Below, piece by piece: positions 8,246 to 16,183 of a stretch of DNA of 48,475 nt. A program made the position numbers and the translations under genes. The stretch covers positions 1-48,475 of the forward strand of contig NZ_JALHMP010000031.1 in assembly GCF_022843985.1 (NCBI RefSeq), read 5' to 3'. How positions within the stretch are numbered: position 1 is the stretch's first letter; every line of letters begins with the position of its first letter. This DNA comes from Phreatobacter sp. GTDB lineage: Bacteria > Pseudomonadota > Alphaproteobacteria > Rhizobiales > Phreatobacteraceae. The notes under the pieces were generated by a model. That model ran no database searches and was not told where the DNA came from. It was given only the letters and a program-made list of their open reading frames with translations.

Positions 8246-8812
8246 ATGTCCGCCCGCAATTCCATGATGACCGCCGCGCTTCTCGCCCTGGCCGTTCCGT
8301 TCGGCGCCGCCTCGGCCCAGACCACCGTGGTCAACCAGGCCGTCACCCAGACCGAAGTCCTCGCCGCCCAGCGCGCCTGGTGCGACGCCCTCGTGAGCAT
8401 CAGCACCACCCATGCGACCCAAGGGCAGCCGGCCGCCAAGGCGCTGGCCGAGCGGGTGATCGACGCCGCCTACGGCTACCAGATGGGCGCCGTCCTGTTC
8501 AAACCGACCCTGACCGTCGCGCCGCAGACCTTCCGCACCACCCGCGCCGGCGCGCTGGCCTATTTCGTCGGCGGCGACACCGCCTTCCCGAATGACAAGG
8601 GTTTCGCCCTGAACGGCTGGACGAAGTGCGAGATCGCCAACAGCGCCATCTTCATCGCCGGCGACTCGGCCACGACCATGGGCAATGTCAGCATCACCGG
8701 CCCGAACGGCGCCGTGACGACGGTCGACAAGACCTGGAAGTTCGTCAAGGACGATGCCGGCCGCCTGCGCATCGTCGTCCATCACTCGTCGCTGCCCTTC
8801 CGCCCCAACTGA
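8246..8812 (+). CDS. Secreted NTF2-like-fold protein of unknown function
   Basis: 188 residues with a Sec signal peptide (MSARNSMMTAALLALAVPFG..., cleavage expected after ASA near residue 24), so periplasmic or secreted. The mature part (AQRAWCDALVSIS, Tyr/Gly-rich middle, a final DKTWKFVKDDAGRLRIVVHHSSLP strand region) resembles the SnoaL/NTF2-like fold used by many small ligand-binding proteins or enzymes. No specific activity can be assigned. The start at 8246 follows a good AGGAG site and begins with the signal peptide; the longer upstream reading is rejected. It is divergent from the two-component operon and is a likely member of its regulon. Confidence 0.8.
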   Translation: MSARNSMMTAALLALAVPFGAASAQTTVVNQAVTQTEVLAAQRAWCDALVSISTTHATQGQPAAKALAERVIDAAYGYQMGAVLFKPTLTVAPQTFRTTRAGALAYFVGGDTAFPNDKGFALNGWTKCEIANSAIFIAGDSATTMGNVSITGPNGAVTTVDKTWKFVKDDAGRLRIVVHHSSLPFRPN

Positions 8813-8867
8813 GCCGGCGAGGCGGGCGGGTTGCGCCCGTTCGATCATCGACCCGTTCCCCCGGATG

Positions 8868-8892
8868 ACCCGGCGCGCCGCGCGCCGGGTCG
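8868..8892. terminator. Perfect palindrome between convergent genes
   Basis: Two 12-bp arms (8868-8879 and 8881-8892) separated by one base form a very GC-rich palindrome between the stops of the NTF2-like gene and leuD. It can fold on either transcript with a slightly opened loop. There is no T-run, so it is only a candidate bidirectional terminator. Confidence 0.45.
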
Positions 8893-8897
8893 TTCCG

Positions 8898-9503
8898 TCA
8901 GAGCCAGGGACGCGCCGTCGAGACGGTCTTCTCGAAGCTGTCGATCGCCTTCTCCTTGACCATGGTCAGGCCGATATCGTCGAGGCCGTTGAGCAGGCAG
9001 TGCTTGCGGAAGGGGTCGAGGTCGAAGCGGATCGTGCCGCCGTCGGGGCCGCGGATCTCCTGCGCCTCGAGGTCGACGGTAAGCGTCGCATTGGAGCCGC
9101 GGTCGGCATCCTCGAACAGTTTCTCGAGCTGTTCCGGGGTGACGGTGATCGGCAGGACGCCGTTCTTGAAGCAGTTGTTGTAGAAGATGTCGGCGAAGCT
9201 GGTGGAGATGACGCAGCGGATGCCGAAATCGAGCAGCGCCCATGGGGCATGCTCGCGCGACGAGCCGCAGCCGAAATTGTCGCCGGCGACGAGGATCTGG
9301 GCGTTGCGATAGGCCGGCTTGTTGAGCACGAAATCCGGGTTTTCCGACCCGTCGTCCCGGTAGCGCGCCTCGGAGAACAGGCCCTTGCCGAGGCCGGTGC
9401 GCTTGATGGTCTTCAGATACTGCTTGGGAATGATCATGTCGGTATCGACATTGATCGTGCGCATGGGCGCGGCGACGCCGGTGAGGACGGTGAATTTCTG
9501 CAT
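8898..9503 (-). CDS. leuD: 3-isopropylmalate dehydratase small subunit
   Basis: Isomerises 2- to 3-isopropylmalate in leucine synthesis together with the iron-sulfur large subunit LeuC, which is not in this window. The 201-residue length is normal. Motifs: [20 protein letters not shown] (about 20-39), the substrate loop [17 protein letters not shown] and [19 protein letters not shown] strong GAGGGGA site precedes the ATG. It is a single gene here, with no leu partner on either side. Confidence 0.96.
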   Translation of the reverse strand: MQKFTVLTGVAAPMRTINVDTDMIIPKQYLKTIKRTGLGKGLFSEARYRDDGSENPDFVLNKPAYRNAQILVAGDNFGCGSSREHAPWALLDFGIRCVISTSFADIFYNNCFKNGVLPITVTPEQLEKLFEDADRGSNATLTVDLEAQEIRGPDGGTIRFDLDPFRKHCLLNGLDDIGLTMVKEKAIDSFEKTVSTARPWL

Positions 9504-9598
9504 GGGTTTTCCCCTCGATGCTCGTTGCGGGGGGTGTATCAGAGGCGTGACACTCCCGGCAAGGCGGCCGAGCGGGCTTTGGGGTTGCGGAAGCCCCG

Positions 9599-10510
9599 TC
9601 AGAACCTCGTCGCGGTCAGCGCCTCCGACACGGACCAGAGGCGGCCGGAGACCGCCTCGTCCAGCGCCTGCGGCGGAATTTTCGCGGCGACGGGATAGCC
9701 CCTGATCTCGTTGATGCGGTCCGGCCCGTAATGGCCGCCGCCGACCGCCTCAGGCGCGGTCGCGGCGTAGAGGGTCGGCAATGCGCCCTGGGCCGCCGGC
9801 TGGAACAGGAACCAGAGCAGGCTGCGGGCGAGGCCAGCCGGACTGCGCTTGCCGGGCGCGTTGTGGAGCAGGTCCGTGCGGGCGACCCCCGGATGGGCGG
9901 CAATGCCGGCGACGCCCCAGCCGCCGGCCCGGCTGCGCCGCTCGAATTCGAGCGCGAACATCAGGCAGGCGAGCTTCGACTGGCTGTAGACCTGCATCGG
10001 CCGGTAGGAGCGCTCGGCGTTGAGATCGTCGAAATCAATCACCCCCTGCCGCGCGGCGATGCTGGAGAGCGCAACCACCCGGGCGTCCCGGCCGCGCCGC
10101 AGCAGCGGCAACAGCCCAGCCGTCAGAGCGAAATGGCCGAGATGGTTGGTGGCGAATTGCAGTTCGAAACCGTCGACGGTCACCTCGCGGCGCGGCGGCA
10201 CCATGACGCCGGCATTGTTGACAAGGAGGTCGAGGCGCTCCTCCCGGCCGGCGAAGCGATGGACGAAGTCGCGGACAGAGGAGAGACTAGCGAGGTCGAC
10301 CTCCTCGAAACGGACCGCCGCGGACGGGATCTCCCCGCGGATCTTCGTGACGGCCCTGTCGCCCTTCGCGGCGCTGCGTCCGGCAATCACCACATCGGCA
10401 CCCGCCCGGGCGAGGGCGAGCGCAGTTTCGAGGCCGAGCCCGCCCGTGCCGGTCACGAGGGCCTTGCGGCCGTCCTGCGGGGGAATGTCCGTCGCGGTCC
10501 ATCTTGCCAT
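9599..10510 (-). CDS. Short-chain dehydrogenase/reductase, retinol-dehydrogenase-like
   Basis: NAD(P)-dependent oxidoreductase of 303 residues. Visible are the cofactor motif [15 protein letters not shown] (about 20-34), the NNAGVMVPP strand, LSSIAA with the catalytic serine, and the YSQSKLA catalytic Tyr-Lys pair. The ~300-residue length and [12 protein letters not shown] segment match the retinol dehydrogenase/WW-oxidoreductase-like subgroup. Substrate unknown. It is divergent from a TetR repressor with three operator-like palindromes in the 79-nt gap, so it is very probably induced by the ligand of that repressor, as in detoxification modules. Confidence 0.9.
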   Translation of the reverse strand: MARWTATDIPPQDGRKALVTGTGGLGLETALALARAGADVVIAGRSAAKGDRAVTKIRGEIPSAAVRFEEVDLASLSSVRDFVHRFAGREERLDLLVNNAGVMVPPRREVTVDGFELQFATNHLGHFALTAGLLPLLRRGRDARVVALSSIAARQGVIDFDDLNAERSYRPMQVYSQSKLACLMFALEFERRSRAGGWGVAGIAAHPGVARTDLLHNAPGKRSPAGLARSLLWFLFQPAAQGALPTLYAATAPEAVGGGHYGPDRINEIRGYPVAAKIPPQALDEAVSGRLWSVSEALTATRF

Positions 10511-10531
10511 GTCGTCATCGTTCCGTAAAAC

Positions 10532-10582
10532 TGCACCCTGTGCAAAAATATATGCACCAAGTGCAATCTTGCATCAAGGGCA
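10532..10582. promoter_or_regulatory. Triple TGCAC-N3-GTGCA operator
   Basis: Two perfect 5-3-5 palindromes, TGCACCCTGTGCA (10532-10544) and TGCACCAAGTGCA (10553-10565), begin 21 nt apart (two helical turns). A degenerate third, TGCATCAAGGGCA, follows at 10570-10582. They fill the gap between the SDR gene and the divergent TetR gene, the usual place for an autoregulated TetR operator. The last copy ends 7 nt before the tetR start codon, so it overlaps its leader. Confidence 0.7.
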
Positions 10583-10589
10583 ATTTTTT

Positions 10590-11183
10590 ATGGGCGTCGA
10601 TGGAGGCGAGAGCCAGGGCCTGCGGCAACGCAAGCGCCGGGAGACCGAGAGGCGCATCGTCGACACCGCCCTCCTCCTGTTCATCCGGAACGGCTATGAC
10701 GAGACGCGGCTGGACGAGATCGCCACGGCGGCGGGCATTTCGCGCCGGACGTTCTTCAATTATTTCGCCTCGAAGGACGAGATCCTGCTGTCGCTGGAGA
10801 GCGGGATGGGCGACCAGTTGGCGGGGGCGCTGCGCGCACAGCCGGACGACAAGGAGCCGCTGTCAGCGGTGCGCGACGCCATCGTCGCGGAGCTGGCCCG
10901 CTACCCGGCCGCGGACATGATCGCCATCGACCGCCTCATGCGGTCGAACGCCGCTGTCCAGGCGCGCAAGCTCGCCAGCTACGTGATTCACGAGCGCACG
11001 CTGTTCGCCGCCATGCGCGAGAAATGGCCGGCGCCCGACCGCGAGGCCTCGCTACGGCTGGTGGCGATGATGGCGATCGGAGCGCTTCGACTGTCGCTCG
11101 AGGCCTTCGGCCGGGAGGGAGGCGCACGGCCGGTCGCTGAGATCCTGCGAGAAACCTTCGCCGCCCTGGAACGGCGGAACTGA
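10590..11183 (+). CDS. TetR-family transcriptional regulator (SDR-linked)
   Basis: 197-residue repressor. The N-terminal helix-turn-helix is clear: RRIVDTALLLFIRNGYDETRLDEIATAAGISRRTFFNYF (two blocks, about 22-60), followed by an all-helical ligand and dimer domain. The ATG at 10590 follows the operator region; longer readings run through the operators and the divergent gene and are rejected. Its leader is T-rich with no strong ribosome-binding site. It probably represses itself and the divergent SDR gene; the inducer is unknown. Confidence 0.9.
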   Translation: MGVDGGESQGLRQRKRRETERRIVDTALLLFIRNGYDETRLDEIATAAGISRRTFFNYFASKDEILLSLESGMGDQLAGALRAQPDDKEPLSAVRDAIVAELARYPAADMIAIDRLMRSNAAVQARKLASYVIHERTLFAAMREKWPAPDREASLRLVAMMAIGALRLSLEAFGREGGARPVAEILRETFAALERRN

Positions 11184-11251
11184 CGGGCTCGACCACGCTG
11201 GACTTGCGGTGCCGGCGAGGGCGGCCGATATGGCGGGTCCGGGAGACAACC

Positions 11252-11518
11252 ATGACCGTTCGCGACACCATCACCGAGAAGCTGACCGCCGCCTTCGCCC
11301 CCACGGCGCTCGAGGTCATCGACGAGAGCCACCAGCATCATGGCCATGGTGGCTGGCGCGAGGGCGGCGAGACGCATTTCCGAGTCAAGCTGGTCTCGGC
11401 CGCCTTTGCCGGCAAGTCCCGCGTCGACCGCCACCGCATGGTGAACCTGGCCCTCGATGCGGAACTCAAGGGCCGCGTCCATGCCCTGGCGATGGAGACC
11501 AAGGCGCCGGGGGAGTGA
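11252..11518 (+). CDS. bolA: BolA-family protein
   Basis: 88-residue BolA/IbaG-like protein. BolA proteins partner with monothiol glutaredoxins in iron-sulfur trafficking and may bind DNA. The KH-like fold is recognisable, with the conserved VIDESHQHHGHGG segment (about 22-34), FRVKLVSAAFAGKSRVDRHRM and the final HALAMETKAP. The His residues in these segments are the usual cluster ligands. The ATG at 11252 has a GGGAG site. The gene converges on mgsA with 30 nt between the stops. Confidence 0.92.
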   Translation: MTVRDTITEKLTAAFAPTALEVIDESHQHHGHGGWREGGETHFRVKLVSAAFAGKSRVDRHRMVNLALDAELKGRVHALAMETKAPGE

Positions 11519-11548
11519 GGGCGGGGGCCGCGCGGCCCGACCCGCCCC

Positions 11549-11944
11549 CTACAGTCCCGCCACCAGCCGGTCGGCGGTGGCGAGATTGCACGCCATGGGC
11601 ACATCATAGACCACGGCGAGCCGCGTCAGCGCCTTGACGTCGACGTCGTGGGGGTGGGGCGACAGCGGATCGACGAGGAAGACCAGCAGGGCGATCCTGT
11701 CCTCGACGATCAGCGCGCCGATCTGCTGGTCGCCGCCGAGCGGGCCGCTCTTCATCAGGCGGATGTCGAGGTCCGGCATGTCGGCCTTCAGCCATGCCCC
11801 CGTCGTGCCGGTCGCCACCAGCCGATGGCGGACGAGGCGCCCGTGGTGGCGGCGGGCCCAGGCCAGCATGTCGGGCTTCTTCTTGTCGTGGGCGATGAGG
11901 GCGATCAGCCCCCGGCCCGGTTCGACCACCGCGTCTGCGGCCAT
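11549..11944 (-). CDS. mgsA: Methylglyoxal synthase
   Basis: Converts dihydroxyacetone phosphate to methylglyoxal and phosphate, a bypass of lower glycolysis used under phosphate limitation or sugar-phosphate stress. The 131-residue protein carries the family signatures ALIAHDKKK (phosphate loop), [17 protein letters not shown] with the catalytic aspartate, [18 protein letters not shown] and the final ACN. It starts 30 nt after the CorC-like gene and is probably co-transcribed with the shikimate genes upstream. A methylglyoxal-disposal gene is not visible here. Confidence 0.95.
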   Translation of the reverse strand: MAADAVVEPGRGLIALIAHDKKKPDMLAWARRHHGRLVRHRLVATGTTGAWLKADMPDLDIRLMKSGPLGGDQQIGALIVEDRIALLVFLVDPLSPHPHDVDVKALTRLAVVYDVPMACNLATADRLVAGL

Positions 11945-11974
11945 CGGCTGTCCTTTCTGCCTGTCGCCCCGCGC

Positions 11975-13258
11975 TCAGTTGAGGCGGTCGAGCGGCGTGA
12001 TCTTGAGGGCCGAGATGCGGTTGCGCTGGCGGCGCAGGACCTGGAAGCGGAAGCCGTGGAAGGTGAAGGTCTGGCCGCTCTCGGGGATCGACCGCGCCTC
12101 GTGGATGACGAGGCCGGCAATGGTCGTCGCCTCCTCGTCCGGCAGGCGCCAGTCCATGGCGCGGTTGAGGTCGCGCACCGGCACGGAGCCGTCGACATTG
12201 ACCGAGCCGTCGGGCTGCGGGCGCACGCCGGTGACCTGGACATCGTGCTCGTCCTTGATGTCGCCGACGATCTCCTCGATGATGTCCTCGAGGGTGACGA
12301 GCCCCATGACCTCGCCATATTCGTCGACGACCAGGGCGAAATGGGTCTTGCGGCGCAGGAAGGCCTTGAGCTGGTCCTGCAGGCTGGTGGAATCGGGCAC
12401 GAACCAGGCCGGCAGGGCGAGCGCCGCGGGATCGATCTTCGTCATGTCGCCGCCGGCCGCCGCCAGGGCGCGCAGCAGGTCCTTGCCGTGCAGCACGCCG
12501 ATGATGTTCTCCGGCGAGTCGCGCCACAGCGGAATGCGCGTGTAGGGGGCGGCGAGGACGTCGCGCACGACCTTGTCGGGAGCATCGCCCGCATCGATCG
12601 TCACCATCTTGGTGCGGTGGACCATGACATCCTCGACGGTGAGGTCCTTGAGGTCGAGGATGCCGCCGACCATGTCGCGGTCATGTTTGCCGAAGGAGCC
12701 TTCCTTGTGCATCAGCTCGACCGTTCCGCGCAGTTCCTCCGCGCCGGTCAGCACGTTCTGGTTCTCGTTGATCCGCATGCCGAAGAGCCGCAGGACGGTG
12801 CGCACCAGGGCCTCCACCCCGACCAGGATCGGGCCGAAAAGGGCGACGACCACGGAGACCGGGCGGGCATAGAGCAGCGCCATCCATTCGGGACGCGAGA
12901 TCGCCACCGTCTTCGGCAGGACCTCGGAAAAGACGATGAGCAGGATGGACATGACCGCCGTGGCATAGATCACGCCCTCGGCGCCGAGCACGGCGACGAA
13001 GAGCGACGTGGCGAAGGCGGCGACGCCGGTATTGACGATGTTGTTGCCGACCAGCATGGCGCCGATCAGGCGCTCGCGCGTGTCGAGCAGGCGGCTGACG
13101 ATGCCGGCCCTTTTGTCACCGGCGCTCTCGAGCGCCAGCATCCGCGCCTTCGAGGCGGCTGACATGGCGGTTTCGGCGCTGGAGAAGAAGGCCGACAGCA
13201 ACAGGCAGACGACGATGAGTGCCACCGCCAGCCAGGGGTTGATCGCAAGTTCGTCCAT
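11975..13258 (-). CDS. CorC/HlyC-family (CNNM-like) CBS-domain transporter
   Basis: Inner-membrane protein of the family implicated in magnesium/cobalt handling. Order: DUF21 transmembrane domain (about 1-190) starting with a membrane segment rich in Val/Leu and the SSAETAMSAASKARM motif; two CBS domains (about 205-325), VEDVMVHRTKM and GLVTLEDIIEEIVGDI; and a C-terminal CorC_HlyC domain (about 340-425). The start at 13258 has a GAGGA ribosome-binding site; an in-frame ATG at 13276 would add six residues. In related alphaproteobacteria this gene commonly follows aroK-aroB, as here. Confidence 0.9.
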   Translation of the reverse strand: MDELAINPWLAVALIVVCLLLSAFFSSAETAMSAASKARMLALESAGDKRAGIVSRLLDTRERLIGAMLVGNNIVNTGVAAFATSLFVAVLGAEGVIYATAVMSILLIVFSEVLPKTVAISRPEWMALLYARPVSVVVALFGPILVGVEALVRTVLRLFGMRINENQNVLTGAEELRGTVELMHKEGSFGKHDRDMVGGILDLKDLTVEDVMVHRTKMVTIDAGDAPDKVVRDVLAAPYTRIPLWRDSPENIIGVLHGKDLLRALAAAGGDMTKIDPAALALPAWFVPDSTSLQDQLKAFLRRKTHFALVVDEYGEVMGLVTLEDIIEEIVGDIKDEHDVQVTGVRPQPDGSVNVDGSVPVRDLNRAMDWRLPDEEATTIAGLVIHEARSIPESGQTFTFHGFRFQVLRRQRNRISALKITPLDRLN

Positions 13259-13333
13259 GGCGTCCTCGGCCGGCATGCGGCAGCAATGAAGTCAGGATCG
13301 GATCCCGCGTCACGTGCGGGCAGACCCCGCGAA

Positions 13334-14479
13334 CTAGCCTCTCGCCCGCTCCACCGCAAGGAAGTCGCGCACGGCGGCAGGGTCGACATCCTTAGCGATG
13401 AAGCTCTCGCCGATGCCGCGGGCGAGGATGAAGGTGAGCTTGCCGCGCGCCACCTTCTTGTCCTGGCCGATGGCGGCCATGAGGCGGTCGACGTCGCCGA
13501 CGCCGCCGGGGATCTCGGAGAGTTCGGTGGGCAGGCCGACCTGCTTCAGGTGGTTCGCCATGCGCTGGGCCGCATCCGGCGGGCAGAGACCAAGCCGCGC
13601 CGAGAAGCGGAAGGCCTGGCACATGCCGATGGCAACGCCCTCGCCATGGACGAGGCGGGCGCCGTCATAGGCGGTGGCGGCCTCCAGGGCATGGCCGAAG
13701 GTGTGGCCGAGATTGAGCAGGGCGCGATCACCCGTCTCGGTCTCGTCGCGGGCGACGACGGCCGCCTTGGCGCGGCAGGAGGTGGCGATGGCGTGGACGC
13801 GATCCTTGCCGCCCTGGAAGACGCCGCGCCAGTTGGCCTCCAGCCAGGCGAAGAAGCCGGGATCATCGATGAGGCCATATTTCGCCACCTCGGCATAGCC
13901 GGCGCGGAATTCGCGGGTGGAGAGGGTGTCGAGCACATCGGTATCCGCCAGAACCAGGCCCGGCTGGTAGAAGGCGCCGATGAGGTTCTTGCCGTGGCGG
14001 GAATTGATGCCGGTCTTGCCGCCGACCGAGGAATCGACCTGGGCCAGCAGCGAGGTCGGCATCTGCACGAAGCCCATGCCGCGGCGGACAATGGCGGCGG
14101 CGAAGCCGGCGAGATCGCCCACCACCCCGCCACCGAGGGCGAGGACGATGTCGCCGCGCTCGAGGCGATGGCTAAGGATCTGGTCGACCACCTCTTCCAG
14201 CACGGCGAAGCGCTTGGTCGCCTCGCCGGGGGCGACGGTGATGCGGTGGTGGCGGATGCCGGCCTTGGCGAGGCTCGCCTCCAGCGCCGGGCCATGGACA
14301 TCACCGACATGGGCATCGGTGACGATGGCCACGGCGCGGCCGGGAAACCGGGCGGCGATGCGCGCGCCGGCGCCGGCGACAAGGCCGGAGCCGATGAGGA
14401 TGTCGTAGGAGCGATCGCCGAGCACGACGGGAACGCGCGTCGCCGCACCGGCATCGTCGAGGTCGGGAGGCAGGGTCAC
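13334..14479 (-). CDS. aroB: 3-dehydroquinate synthase
   Basis: Second step of the shikimate pathway, DAHP to 3-dehydroquinate, NAD- and metal-dependent. The 381-residue protein has the NAD-binding ALGGGVVGDLAGFAAAIV segment, RGMGFVQMPTSLLAQVDSSVGGKTGIN (two blocks), the metal-binding YAEVAKYGLI region and GHTFGHALEA. Its ATG overlaps the aroK stop by 4 nt, so the two are translationally coupled. Confidence 0.97.
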   Translation of the reverse strand: MTLPPDLDDAGAATRVPVVLGDRSYDILIGSGLVAGAGARIAARFPGRAVAIVTDAHVGDVHGPALEASLAKAGIRHHRITVAPGEATKRFAVLEEVVDQILSHRLERGDIVLALGGGVVGDLAGFAAAIVRRGMGFVQMPTSLLAQVDSSVGGKTGINSRHGKNLIGAFYQPGLVLADTDVLDTLSTREFRAGYAEVAKYGLIDDPGFFAWLEANWRGVFQGGKDRVHAIATSCRAKAAVVARDETETGDRALLNLGHTFGHALEAATAYDGARLVHGEGVAIGMCQAFRFSARLGLCPPDAAQRMANHLKQVGLPTELSEIPGGVGDVDRLMAAIGQDKKVARGKLTFILARGIGESFIAKDVDPAAVRDFLAVERARG

Positions 14480-15081
14480 GGCAGGGCTCGTTCGGCAGGC
14501 GGCAGGAGATGGCAGGCGAGCGCCCGGAGAACATCCTCGACGGCGTCCTCGTGGGTGGCCTCGCGGGACAGGACGGTCAGGGCCGCCTCGGCATAGACCG
14601 GATAGCGCTCGTCCATCAGGCGCTTCAGCACCGCCTGGGGATCGTCGGCCTTGAGCAGCGGCCGGTCACCGCGCCGCTTGACGCGTTTCATCAGCACGTC
14701 GAGCTCGGCCTTGAGCCAGATGGAGATGCCGCGCTCGCGGATGCGCGCGCGTGTCTCGGCGTTCATATAGGCGCCGCCGCCGGTGGCCAGGACCTGCGGG
14801 CCGGTATCGAGGATGCGGGCGACGACGCGGACCTCGCCGGCGCGGAAATAGGCCTCGCCGTGCTTGTCGAAGATTTCGGGGATGGTGAGGTCCGCCGCCT
14901 TCTCGATCTCGGTGTCGGCATCGACGAAGGGCAGGCCGAGGCGCTGGGCGAGCCGCCGGCCGACGGAGGACTTGCCCGCGCCCATCAGTCCGACGAGCAC
15001 GACGGAGCGCGTGCCGAGCGCCTCGCGCAGCCGCCTCACGTCGATGGCGGCCGGAGCCGCCGAGGATACCTCATCCGCCAT
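14476..15081 (-). CDS. aroK: Shikimate kinase
   Basis: Phosphorylates shikimate at the 3-OH with ATP. The 201-residue protein has the P-loop GLMGAGKSSVG (about 32-42), the substrate aspartate segment DADTEIE, RAGEVRV with the binding arginine, GGGAYMN, and the adenine-binding RRGDRPLL lid. The N-terminal ~25 residues (Ala/Arg-rich) are an extension beyond the ~170-residue core common in Hyphomicrobiales. It is coupled to aroB downstream; the CoA-ester lyase gene ends 56 nt upstream, so a longer transcript is possible. Confidence 0.96.
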   Translation of the reverse strand: MADEVSSAAPAAIDVRRLREALGTRSVVLVGLMGAGKSSVGRRLAQRLGLPFVDADTEIEKAADLTIPEIFDKHGEAYFRAGEVRVVARILDTGPQVLATGGGAYMNAETRARIRERGISIWLKAELDVLMKRVKRRGDRPLLKADDPQAVLKRLMDERYPVYAEAALTVLSREATHEDAVEDVLRALACHLLPPAERALP

Positions 15082-15137
15082 GACGCCCGTGTCTCACGAA
15101 AGCGGCGGCGAGGGCAACCGGCCGGATCGGACGAGGG

Positions 15138-16025
15138 TCAGGCTTCGGCCGCCCGCGCCGCGATGGCGTCGGCGATGGCGACGAGCTTGCGGGCCATGTC
15201 GGCATGGAGCCGCTCGACCATGCGGCCCTCGACCTGGATGGCGCCCCGGGCGGCATTCTCGGGCAGGTCGAAGGCGGCGATGATGGTCCGCGCCCAGGCG
15301 ACCTCCTTCTCGGCCGGCGAGAAGGCGGCATTGCAGGGCGCGATCTGGCTCGGATGGATCAGCGTCTTGCCGTCGAAGCCCATGTCGCGGGCCTCGGCGC
15401 ATTCGCGGGCGAAGCCGGCCTCGTCGGCGATCTCGTTCCAGACGCCGTCGAGGATGGCGAGTCCATGGGCACGGGCGGCGGCAAGCGAAAGCATCAGCCA
15501 GGCGTTCATCGGCGCCCGTCCCGGCACGATGCGCGCGCCGGTCTCCTTGGCGAGGTCGTTGGTCCCCATGACGAAGCCGGAGAGGCGTGTCCGCCGGTCC
15601 GCCACGGCGGCGGCGATGACCGCCGCATTCAGCATGGCGAGGGGCGTCTCCATCATCGCCCAGACGGCGGTGCGGTCGGGCGCGCCGGCGCTGACGATGG
15701 CCTTGCCGGCAGCAACGAGATCCTCGGGGCGGCTGACCTTGGGGATGAGGATGACATCGGCGCCGGTCGGCGCCAGCGCCTTGAGGTCATCGGCGCCCCA
15801 GGCGGTGTCGAGGCCGTTGATGCGCACCACCACCTCGCGATGGCCGAAGCCGCCCGCGGTCACGGCGGCGGCGACCTGGCCGCGGGCAACCTCCTTGGCA
15901 TCGGGCGCCACCGCATCCTCGAGGTCGAGGATGACGACGTCGGCGGGAAGGCTGCGGGCCTTGTCCAGCGCGCGGGCATTGGAGCCGGGCATGTAGAGGA
16001 CGGAGCGGCGGGGACGGAGCGGCAT
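15138..16025 (-). CDS. CoA-ester lyase, HpcH/HpaI (citrate lyase beta-like)
   Basis: TIM-barrel lyase of 295 residues, expected to cleave or form a 3-hydroxyacyl-CoA such as malyl- or citramalyl-CoA. Motifs: RRSVLYMPGSNARALDKA at the start, VILDLEDAVAPDAK (magnesium-binding), VVVRINGLD, ILIPKVSRPED, MMETPLA with the metal glutamate, MGTNDLAKE and the C-terminal GKTLIHPSQI. The ATG at 16025 directly precedes the conserved core. An upstream in-frame ATG at 16073 cannot be excluded, since no ribosome-binding site is strong for either. It diverges from the FAD oxidoreductase gene, with the 35-bp tandem duplication in the gap. Confidence 0.88.
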   Translation of the reverse strand: MPLRPRRSVLYMPGSNARALDKARSLPADVVILDLEDAVAPDAKEVARGQVAAAVTAGGFGHREVVVRINGLDTAWGADDLKALAPTGADVILIPKVSRPEDLVAAGKAIVSAGAPDRTAVWAMMETPLAMLNAAVIAAAVADRRTRLSGFVMGTNDLAKETGARIVPGRAPMNAWLMLSLAAARAHGLAILDGVWNEIADEAGFARECAEARDMGFDGKTLIHPSQIAPCNAAFSPAEKEVAWARTIIAAFDLPENAARGAIQVEGRMVERLHADMARKLVAIADAIAARAAEA

Positions 16026-16113
16026 GGCGTTCGGGTCCGGAGGTGGGCTATGTGCGGGCAAGGCTAGCTGCATCGCAGCATGCATGCCATCGTCCTTCCG
16101 AACGAGACGCAAT

Positions 16114-16183
16114 CCCGAAAGAGACGCAACGCGTGACACACGCTGATGCCCGAAAGAGACGCAACGCGTGACACACGCTGATG
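16114..16183 (+). repeat. Perfect 35-bp tandem duplication spanning a start codon
   Basis: The 35 bp at 16114-16148 are repeated exactly at 16149-16183. The second copy contains the GTG start (16168) and first five codons of the FAD oxidoreductase. The first copy carries the same GTG at 16133, which opens a 12-codon reading frame whose TGA (16169-16171) overlaps the real GTG as GTGA. Recent slippage or unequal exchange is the simplest origin, since no base differs. Confidence 0.9.

Noticed and set aside
10020-10589. Longer start for the SDR-linked TetR
   Set aside because: The extension is antisense to the SDR gene and crosses the operator palindromes.
13289-13315. Inverted CCCGC/GCGGG pair between the CorC-like gene and aroB as a terminator
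   Set aside because: Arms are only 5 bp with no T-run, in a gap inside a probable operon.
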